In this document: positions 1-3,849 of the stretch, one piece after another
How positions within the stretch are numbered: position 1 is the first letter of the stretch
Layout of the letters: the number at the start of each line of letters is the position of its first letter
Assembly: GCA_913009475.1 (NCBI GenBank)
Contig: CAJVYJ010000125.1
Coordinates: 1 to 6,008 of the forward strand
Direction: 5' to 3'
DNA: 6,008 bases
From: an uncultured Actinomycetes bacterium
GTDB taxonomy: Bacteria; Actinomycetota; Aquicultoria; CAJVYJ01
Translations under genes and position numbers: made by a program
The notes under the pieces: generated by a model
The model's database searches: none
The model's input: only the letters and a program-made list of their open reading frames with translations
What the model was told of the DNA's origin: nothing

Positions 1-51
1 TGTTTGTGTCTATCTGTAATGAGTTGTGTCTTATCTTTGTATTGTTATTTG
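1..51. other. Low-complexity T/G-rich non-genomic end
   Basis: This stretch is almost only T and G with a few A and C. It precedes the ten-T linker of the Illumina surface oligo. Read on the other strand it is what a sequencer tends to produce after running past the end of a cluster molecule: adapter, poly-A, then noise. It holds no gene or recognisable site and should be trimmed. Confidence 0.8.
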
Positions 52-119
52 TTTTTTTTTTAATGATACGGCGACCACCGAGATCTACACTCTTTCCCTA
101 CACGACGCTCTTCCGATCT
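52..119 (+). other. Illumina P5 oligo plus TruSeq universal adapter (contamination)
   Basis: Ten T residues (52-61) are followed by the P5 sequence (62-90, beginning AATGATACGGCGACCACCGA) and the TruSeq read 1 primer site (91-119, ending GCTCTTCCGATCT). The ten-T spacer matches the linker of the flow-cell P5 oligo. This is library sequence. Genomic DNA starts at 120. Reading through it on the minus strand appends the well-known artefact peptide RSEERRVGKECRSRWSPYH to NadA. Confidence 0.99.
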
Positions 120-326
120 CAGCCCCAGTGAATCACCAGTATAATCGGCGATAGCCTGAACTTCCGGCCGTTGATAATTGTGGGCCAATATCACAGCTCC
201 GCGTTTATTCCTGGCCTCGTTGATATTATCTATTAATTCTAATTGGTTCAGAGGTTCCACCCTTAGTTCAGCAAAATTCAGCAGATTTTTGATGCTTGGA
301 GACTGAAGTGATCCGGTTCTTATCAT
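120..326 (-). CDS. nadA: Quinolinate synthase NadA, N-terminal fragment (3' end missing)
   Basis: NadA is an iron-sulfur enzyme that condenses iminoaspartate with dihydroxyacetone phosphate to make quinolinate, the precursor of NAD. Only the first part is present. The visible frame contains GAVILAHNYQRPEVQ and ADYTGDSLGL, the conserved N-terminal block of the family; the His and Tyr of HNY correspond to active-site residues. The cluster cysteines lie in the missing part. The frame enters the Illumina adapter at 119, so the truncation is technical. The start is uncertain. An ATG at 326 (TTG at 329) lies inside panD, giving a 59-62 nt overlap, and has no clear ribosome binding site. A GTG at 260 lies just after the panD stop, but an AAGG abuts it too closely to be an ideal site. 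The gene follows panD on the same strand and is probably cotranscribed with panC-panD. Confidence 0.9.
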
Positions 327-651
327 CAACCATTATCATCGTTGATGCGTAATCCTTAGCAAGCTCCTCTTCTACCAAACTATAAGAGAGGATGATTACA
401 ATATCGCCTTGACTCATGATTTTAGCCGCGGCGCCATTGAGTATAATATCACCGGAACCGGAATTACCCGCTATCGCGTAGGTGGTAAGCCTGGCGCCGT
501 TGGAAATATTAACAACCTGTACTTTTTCGTGCTCATAGATATCGGCAGCCGTCAATAAACGGCTATCAATAGTAATACTGCCGTTATAATTGATATTACC
601 CCCGGTAATTGTTGCCCGATGGATTTTGCTCTTTAGCATAGTCCGATACAT
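268..651 (-). CDS. panD: Aspartate 1-decarboxylase PanD (pyruvoyl proenzyme)
   Basis: PanD decarboxylates L-aspartate to beta-alanine, the substrate of PanC. It is made as a proenzyme that cleaves itself between Gly24 and Ser25 to create the pyruvoyl group. From the ATG at 651 the protein has 127 residues, normal for the family. All the diagnostic residues fall at the Escherichia coli positions: Lys9, Tyr22, Gly24-Ser25 (in YNGSITID), Arg54, Thr57 and Tyr58, with the NGAA segment at 72-75 and GDIVII following. The ATG at 651 is preferred over a GTG at 657 because GAGGT lies 8 nt upstream of it, and because MYRTMLKSKIHRA aligns with the usual N-terminus. The first 56 nt overlap the end of panC, and the 3' end may overlap nadA. 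The gene appears intact. Confidence 0.96.
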   Translation of the reverse strand: MYRTMLKSKIHRATITGGNINYNGSITIDSRLLTAADIYEHEKVQVVNISNGARLTTYAIAGNSGSGDIILNGAAAKIMSQGDIVIILSYSLVEEELAKDYASTMIMVDDKNRITSVSKHQKSAEFC

Positions 652-1501
652 TATCACTAACCTCTACTAAAATATTGTCTATTAATCTAATTTTCCCCAA
701 CCTTACCGCAATAGCAAGTAGGACTTTCCGCTTAATGACTTTAACTTCTGTTAAATTTTCCGGTTGGCGGATAGAAAAGTATTCTAACTCAACTCCATCG
801 GTTTTGGCAATCATTTCCTCAACTAAACCGGTAATTTTCACTGCATACCTCTGCCCGCTTTTTATCTTATCGGCCGCCATTTTTAAAGCCTCGGATATTA
901 CCAAGGCCTGTCTTTTCTCAACTTGGTTTAAATATTGATTTCTAGAACTTAACGCTAATCCGTCTTTATCTCTAACGACGGGCAGCGGCACGATTTCCAC
1001 GGGAAAATTCAGATCGTACACCATGCGCTCGACAACCTTTAGTTGTTGCCAATCTTTCTCACCAAAGTAAGCTTTATCCGGTTGGATAATATTAAACAAC
1101 TTGGCCACCACTAAAGCCACGCCTTGAAAATGGCCGGGTCTGGTTTTTCCGCACAAACAATCCGTTATGTCCGCCACTTCTATATGCGTAAGCAACTTAC
1201 GAGGATATAACTCATCCTCATTCGGAGCGAAAAGTAAATCAACCCCGGCGGCTTTAGCTTTTTGTATATCAGACTCAAATTCACGGGGGTATTTATTATA
1301 ATCCTCTCCCGGAGAAAACTGAGCCGGATTGACAAATAAACTTACTACTACTTGGTCGCAATCCCGCCGAGCGCGATTAATTAACGATAGATGGCCGGCG
1401 TGAAAAGCCCCCATCGTCGGCACCAGGCCGATAATATTTTTATTTAATCGATATGACTCTAATATTTTTCTAAGTTCGACAATTTTTTTTATCTTCAACA
1501 T
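596..1501 (-). CDS. panC: Pantothenate synthetase PanC (pantoate-beta-alanine ligase)
   Basis: PanC joins pantoate and beta-alanine in an ATP-dependent reaction via a pantoyl-adenylate, the last step of pantothenate synthesis in the cytoplasm. The 301-residue protein has the nucleotidyltransferase HIGH-type motif PTMGAFHAGH (28-37), FVNPAQF (56-62), RPGHFQGV (121-128), GEKDWQQ (147-153) and the SSRN loop (185-188). The family usually ends soon after a segment like LIDN, here at 273-276. About 22 extra residues follow because the frame runs on into panD for 56 nt. The ATG at 1501 is the natural N-terminus by alignment but has only a weak, distant GAGAG upstream, so translation may be modest. 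It heads a panC-panD-nadA cluster. The partner panB lies 3.7 kb upstream on the same strand, beyond the radical SAM/BlaI/M56 block. Confidence 0.97.
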   Translation of the reverse strand: MLKIKKIVELRKILESYRLNKNIIGLVPTMGAFHAGHLSLINRARRDCDQVVVSLFVNPAQFSPGEDYNKYPREFESDIQKAKAAGVDLLFAPNEDELYPRKLLTHIEVADITDCLCGKTRPGHFQGVALVVAKLFNIIQPDKAYFGEKDWQQLKVVERMVYDLNFPVEIVPLPVVRDKDGLALSSRNQYLNQVEKRQALVISEALKMAADKIKSGQRYAVKITGLVEEMIAKTDGVELEYFSIRQPENLTEVKVIKRKVLLAIAVRLGKIRLIDNILVEVSDNVSDYAKEQNPSGNNYRG

Positions 1502-1549
1502 ATGTTCATTTTTTTACTCTCATGTTCCCATTTCTTTACATCTTACGTC

Positions 1550-1585
1550 TTTTTCCACCCTCTCCCCTCTACGCTCTCCCCTCCC
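1550..1585 (+). repeat. Pyrimidine-rich direct repeat, copy 1
   Basis: A 36-nt pyrimidine-rich tract containing CTCTACGCTCTCCCCTCCC. It matches 1653-1688 with 33 of 36 identities, including a perfect 21-nt core (1565-1585 and 1668-1688). The offset between copies is 103 nt. Each copy sits just left of one hairpin element, so the tract may be part of a larger duplicated unit. Confidence 0.9.
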
Positions 1586-1587
1586 CC

Positions 1588-1615
1588 TGTCATTCCCGAC
1601 CTGATCGGGAATCCA
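1588..1615 (+). repeat. 28-bp hairpin element, copy 1 (REP-like)
   Basis: The element runs from TGTCATTCCC to GGGAATCCA. It contains a perfect 8-bp inverted repeat, ATTCCCGA and TCGGGAAT, around the 5-nt loop CCTGA (1592-1612). A second copy lies in opposite orientation at 1696-1723 with 22 of 28 identities. The shape resembles short palindromic intergenic repeats such as Neisseria dRS3 (ATTCCC-N8-GGGAAT), but I do not claim membership of that family. Confidence 0.85.
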
Positions 1616-1652
1616 CGGCCAACCTGAAGCCTTTTACCATTGCGCCTTTTCT

Positions 1653-1688
1653 TTTTTCTACCCTCAACCCTCTACGCTCTCCCCTCCC
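1653..1688 (+). repeat. Pyrimidine-rich direct repeat, copy 2
   Basis: Second copy of the 36-nt tract at 1550-1585, differing at three positions. It ends 7 nt before the second hairpin element. Confidence 0.9.
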
Positions 1689-1695
1689 TGATTCC

Positions 1696-1723
1696 TGGAT
1701 TCCCAGTCAAGCTGAGAATGACA
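1696..1723 (-). repeat. 28-bp hairpin element, copy 2 (inverted)
   Basis: This is the reverse-oriented partner of 1588-1615. All six differences between the copies are transitions. Two stem pairs differ in a compensatory way (G-C to A-T and A-T to G-C), and a third C-G becomes a T-G wobble, so pairing is kept. The two copies bound a 136-bp segment (1588-1723) with inverted ends. Confidence 0.85.
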
Positions 1724-1736
1724 AACTTATGAGCGC

Positions 1737-1808
1737 TGTTAATGACAAGTATAAATGATTTGTTAATGACAAGTATAAATGATTTGTTAATGACAAGTAT
1801 AAATGATT
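1737..1808 (+). repeat. Perfect 24-bp tandem repeat, three copies
   Basis: The unit begins TGTTAATGACAAG and ends AAATGATT. Copies at 1737-1760, 1761-1784 and 1785-1808 are identical. A diverged, in-register fourth unit may precede them at 1717-1740, with 15 of 24 positions matching and AATGACAA shared with the end of the hairpin element. The unit contains stop codons in its forward reading, so it is not coding. The lack of divergence suggests recent slippage or expansion. Confidence 0.95.
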
Positions 1809-1949
1809 ATTATATATCTATCCGGCAATTATATCTAAGTGTCCGGTAATTTATTAATTCGCTAACGGCTGATAATCTTATTATGTCGGTTAAAACAAGA
1901 CTTTTTGATGATTCATATTTAGGATCCGGAAGAAATTAGCGTCTCTTCC

Positions 1950-1996
1950 ACATAAATTGGGCCCAATTAAAATAATTAATTAAGCCCAATTTATGT
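1950..1996 (-). terminator. 13-bp inverted repeat downstream of the small peptide gene
   Basis: ACATAAATTGGGC (1950-1962 on the plus strand) and its exact complement (1984-1996) can form a 13-bp stem with a 21-nt AT-rich loop. The left arm also overlaps a 14-bp palindrome, AATTGGGCCCAATT (1955-1968). On the minus strand the stem begins 19 nt after the stop codon of the small peptide gene, the right place for a terminator or an mRNA-stabilising hairpin. There is no T tract after it on either strand, so intrinsic termination is uncertain. A protein-binding site or a small mobile-element remnant are alternatives. Confidence 0.5.
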
Positions 1997-2015
1997 TATT
2001 CATGATACTCGCTGC

Positions 2016-2129
2016 TTAGTTTCCCCAATACCAGCAAAAAGCAGCAAACCAACAACAAAATGAGCCTTTTGCCGTCGGATCCTGCTCGGTTTCCGGAGAC
2101 GTCCAAAGTCTTTGGTTAAGTGATTTCAT
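2016..2129 (-). CDS. Small aromatic/Cys-rich peptide, candidate RiPP precursor
   Basis: This unrecognised 37-residue protein starts MKSLNQRLWTSPETEQ and ends GSFCCWFAAFCWYWGN. It has a polar first part, residues 1-22, and a tail, 23-37, with three Cys, three Trp, three Phe and one Tyr, ending Trp-Gly-Asn. It has no secretion signal. The start is supported by AGGAGGTG at 2140-2147, 10 nt before the ATG, the strongest ribosome binding site in its surroundings. It lies 89 nt downstream of the M56 peptidase on the same strand and may be cotranscribed with it. A leader-plus-core layout beside a SPASM radical SAM enzyme is typical of RiPP precursors. Cys residues could form thioethers, and W-G-N fits the aromatic-X-X pattern of three-residue cyclophanes. 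The function is inference; a small membrane-active or regulatory peptide, or a chance frame, remain possible. Confidence 0.6.
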   Translation of the reverse strand: MKSLNQRLWTSPETEQDPTAKGSFCCWFAAFCWYWGN

Positions 2130-2139
2130 GATCTAAATA

Positions 2140-2147
2140 CACCTCCT
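2140..2147 (-). promoter_or_regulatory. Strong ribosome binding site of the small peptide gene
   Basis: AGGAGGTG on the minus strand, 10 nt upstream of the ATG at 2129. It is the main evidence that this short frame is translated. It directly abuts the 3' arm of an inverted repeat (2147-2156), so leader folding could affect its access. Confidence 0.75.
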
Positions 2148-2200
2148 ATCGCTAAAAGTACTATTAATATCGTATTTTTATACATATTTATTTAGCGATA
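2147..2200 (-). promoter_or_regulatory. Leader inverted repeat before the small peptide gene
   Basis: TATCGCTAAA (minus strand, 2200-2191) pairs perfectly with TTTAGCGATA (2156-2147), giving a 10-bp stem with a 34-nt loop that ends exactly where the ribosome binding site begins. A shorter hairpin, CGATA-AAAA-TATCG (2209-2196), shares the 5' arm and would exclude the long stem. The geometry would allow a translational switch, but a DNA operator or chance in AT-rich sequence is also possible. Confidence 0.35.
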
Positions 2201-2218
2201 TTTTTATCGGTGATTAAA

Positions 2219-3274
2219 TTAGGAGAGAAACAAGAACGGTTTAAGCAGAAAAGTTCCGAAGTGAATTTCTAAAGAAAGCAGGAATAAAATAACTATGGCA
2301 ATTAACAATTTTGCCAGCCAGTTCAAGCTTTTATATGTCGGCGGAGCCAACAAAGTCCTGACCCGAGCGCTCAATCGGGAATTGCGGCGCTTAATTAAGT
2401 TTTGGGGCGCAAAACTGCGGGTATAAGCCAAGTCCGGCTCCGCCCAACGCAGCTCAGCTAATTTAATTAAACCTTGGGCTAGGATGCGCGGCTGGGTTAA
2501 CTTTGAGCCTAATCGGTCGCATGCCCGCTCCTTTTCCCAGCTTAAGCGCTTATAAATTAGATGGACTGCCGGATTGAAATACATCAGATCACGTACCACC
2601 ACAATCAACCAATGATAAAGATAATCGCGGCGGGCAATGTGGGCAACCTCATGCGCCAGCACCGCCTCCATCTCCTCCGGCTCAAGATTATTGATTAAGC
2701 TTGGCGAAAGCACGATAATCGGCCTCCATATACCAACAGTGAAAGGAGCGGCGCTGGTATTGGCCAACAACAATTTTGGTTTAGCAATCATGATTTTTCC
2801 CATCAGCTTATTCAGCGATTTATAAATGACGGAATCTTGAGGATCAATCTCTACGGCATCCGCCAGTAGCCGGTTAAAATGCCAAAGCTGATAAGCGCGC
2901 CAAATTAAGAAAGATACCGCCGATAAGAGCAAAAACAGGCTGGCGCCCAGATACCAAGTGTTTTTGGGAATAGCAAAAATAGTCCAATTAAAAGTGTCAA
3001 TATTCAGCGGCGCTTTTGGTATGAACGTCGGACCGGCCAGCTGGAAAGTAACAAATAAAGCGCCATGCGGCCGGCCGACAACACCAACCGGCACGCGAGT
3101 TAACGTCGACAGCCCCTTTATTAACGGTACAACTAAAAATAAGTAACGCAGAGAGGGATTTTTAATCTTAAAGAGCCAAAGTATACTTAAAACCAGCAAA
3201 TAAAAAAGGCTGACATTGCCGATAGTAATAATCAATTGACGAACTATTAGCGACAGTAACGGATTATTGGGCAT
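2219..3274 (-). CDS. M56 (BlaR1/MecR1-type) membrane zinc metallopeptidase lacking a sensor domain
   Basis: This is a 351-residue integral membrane protease of the M56 family. The zinc motif is HEVAH (208-212) in LAHEVAHIARRDYL. The likely third ligand, Glu249, lies in the ERACD segment (249-253). The conserved strand region APFTVGIWRPIIVLSPSL (176-193) precedes it. Hydrophobic segments are near 11-35, 42-55, 106-128, 219-240 and 318-340. BlaR1 and MecR1 are near 600 residues with an extracellular penicillin-binding domain; here the protein stops just after the last membrane segment, so nothing suggests beta-lactam sensing. It follows the BlaI-type repressor by 65 nt on the same strand, the usual pairing in which the protease relieves repression. 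With a small peptide gene downstream it could also process or sense that peptide (inference). The ATG at 3274 has a weak GGATG upstream. Confidence 0.92.
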   Translation of the reverse strand: MPNNPLLSLIVRQLIITIGNVSLFYLLVLSILWLFKIKNPSLRYLFLVVPLIKGLSTLTRVPVGVVGRPHGALFVTFQLAGPTFIPKAPLNIDTFNWTIFAIPKNTWYLGASLFLLLSAVSFLIWRAYQLWHFNRLLADAVEIDPQDSVIYKSLNKLMGKIMIAKPKLLLANTSAAPFTVGIWRPIIVLSPSLINNLEPEEMEAVLAHEVAHIARRDYLYHWLIVVVRDLMYFNPAVHLIYKRLSWEKERACDRLGSKLTQPRILAQGLIKLAELRWAEPDLAYTRSFAPQNLIKRRNSRLSARVRTLLAPPTYKSLNWLAKLLIAIVILFLLSLEIHFGTFLLKPFLFLS

Positions 3275-3339
3275 CTATAAACATCCATTAATAAGATAAT
3301 TCTATATTTTGATGTTAAAAAGTAGCCAAATCTTTTTTC

Positions 3340-3744
3340 TTAATTATTTTTTTGTTTTTCAGCCAGTAGTTTTTTTAGTCCTTTAAGCTCGTCGGGTTTA
3401 ATTTCATTCCGCTCAATACAGTAGGATACCAGCATGCCGGTTGAACCGCCCAAAACTTTATCGACTACCTGATCCAGCATCTTACCCGCCATTTCTCCCT
3501 GGCTGACAGCCGCCGTATACAAGTAGGGTATCGTCCGGCGGTCTTGTTTTAAGATATCCTTCTTAGCCAAGCGATTCATCACAGTCATAATAGTTGTATA
3601 CGCCAATTTATGTTTCCCGTACATCTCTTCAAAAACATCCTTGACCGTAACCTCGCCTTGACGCCAGACAATCGGCATAATCTCGATTTCCAGGCCGCCC
3701 AATGACCCTAAACCATTTCGCGGCCGTCTTCTTCTCTTTACCAT
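3340..3744 (-). CDS. BlaI/MecI/CopY-family winged-helix repressor
   Basis: This is a 134-residue DNA-binding repressor. The family block LGGLEIEIMPIVW (15-27), VTVKDVFEEM (32-41) and the recognition helix AYTTIMTVMNRLAKK (48-62) form the winged helix; the C-terminal part (about 83-130) should mediate dimerisation. In staphylococcal BlaI and MecI the signal-activated cut falls at Asn101-Phe102. The equivalent place here reads GGST (99-102), so that cleavage site is not conserved and inactivation may differ. The ATG at 3744 is well placed behind AAGGAGG (3749-3755) with a 4-nt spacer. It is divergent from the radical SAM gene, and their shared 105-nt spacer holds TACTA/TAGTA repeats that are good operator candidates. 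It probably represses itself, the M56 gene and perhaps the maturase. No beta-lactamase or PBP gene is present. Confidence 0.93.
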   Translation of the reverse strand: MVKRRRRPRNGLGSLGGLEIEIMPIVWRQGEVTVKDVFEEMYGKHKLAYTTIMTVMNRLAKKDILKQDRRTIPYLYTAAVSQGEMAGKMLDQVVDKVLGGSTGMLVSYCIERNEIKPDELKGLKKLLAEKQKNN

Positions 3745-3774
3745 CGCTCCTCCTTAATCGCCATTGATTAAATA

Positions 3775-3822
3775 TTTTAGTAATTATAACCGAATACTAT
3801 AATGCTATGTTTTAGTAGTATT
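3775..3822. promoter_or_regulatory. Candidate operator: TACTA/TAGTA half-sites between repressor and maturase
   Basis: The divergent spacer contains AATACTA (3793-3799) and its exact complement TAGTATT (3816-3822), plus further TAGTA half-sites at 3778-3782 and 3813-3817. TTTTAGTA occurs twice (3775-3782 and 3810-3817). Known BlaI/MecI operators are dyads with TACTA/TAGTA or TACA/TGTA arms. The sites lie across promoter elements for both genes, which would let one repressor control both. Binding is inferred. Confidence 0.5.
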
Positions 3823-3833
3823 GTCAATATAAT
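3798..3833 (+). promoter_or_regulatory. Putative -10 elements for the radical SAM gene
   Basis: Two perfect TATAAT hexamers occur on the plus strand at 3798-3803 and 3828-3833. Neither has a good -35 partner. The first would give a leader of about 40 nt. The second would place the transcript start almost at the ribosome binding site (GGAG, 3841-3844), so the first is more plausible. Confidence 0.35.
3799..3827 (-). promoter_or_regulatory. Putative promoter of the BlaI-type repressor operon
   Basis: On the minus strand a perfect TTGACA (3827-3822) is followed after 17 nt by CATTAT (3804-3799), which matches four of six positions of the -10 consensus. The dyad arms at 3793-3799 and 3816-3822 overlap both hexamers, so repressor binding would block polymerase. 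Confidence 0.5.
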
Positions 3834-3849
3834 AACATAAGGAGAAATT

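Larger units (their letters stand above)
1502..2015. other. Repeat-rich intergenic region without a convincing gene
   Basis: This 514-nt gap separates panC from the small peptide gene. It begins with T- and C-rich sequence. It carries a duplicated pyrimidine tract, two inverted hairpin elements, a three-copy tandem repeat, an imperfect 21-nt-period repeat of TCCGGYAATT (1821-1830 and 1842-1851), and a long inverted repeat. The open frames crossing it run through the repeats or lack ribosome binding sites. The panC promoter should lie here, but I could not pick out a credible pair of promoter hexamers. Confidence 0.7.

Noticed and set aside
675..938. Open frame antisense to panC
   Set aside because: PanC on the other strand is unmistakable; this is a shadow of its codon bias. 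The same applies to frames at 2637-2825 and 2958-3146 (against M56) and 4195-4458 (against the radical SAM gene).
1522..1758. Plus-strand open frame of 78 codons in the intergenic region
   Set aside because: It runs through the pyrimidine direct repeats, both hairpin elements and the tandem repeat. Its composition follows the repeats and it has no ribosome binding site.
1737..1808. Tandem repeat as a possible CRISPR array
   Set aside because: The 24-bp units abut directly with no spacers and no cas genes are present.
1737..1808. TTGTCA and TATACT inside each tandem unit (minus strand) as stacked promoters
   Set aside because: The hexamers are only about 13 nt apart, too close for a sigma-70 type promoter.
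1883..1939. 18-codon plus-strand frame starting MSVKTRLF
   Set aside because: No ribosome binding site and too short to support without conservation data.
3279..3316. Inverted repeat AACATC/GATGTT between the repressor and M56 genes as a terminator or attenuator
   Set aside because: Only 6 bp with a 25-nt loop in AT-rich DNA and no T tract; likely chance.
2219..3744. BlaI-M56 pair as a beta-lactam resistance system
   Set aside because: No sensor domain, no beta-lactamase and no PBP gene in the window; the families have many other roles.
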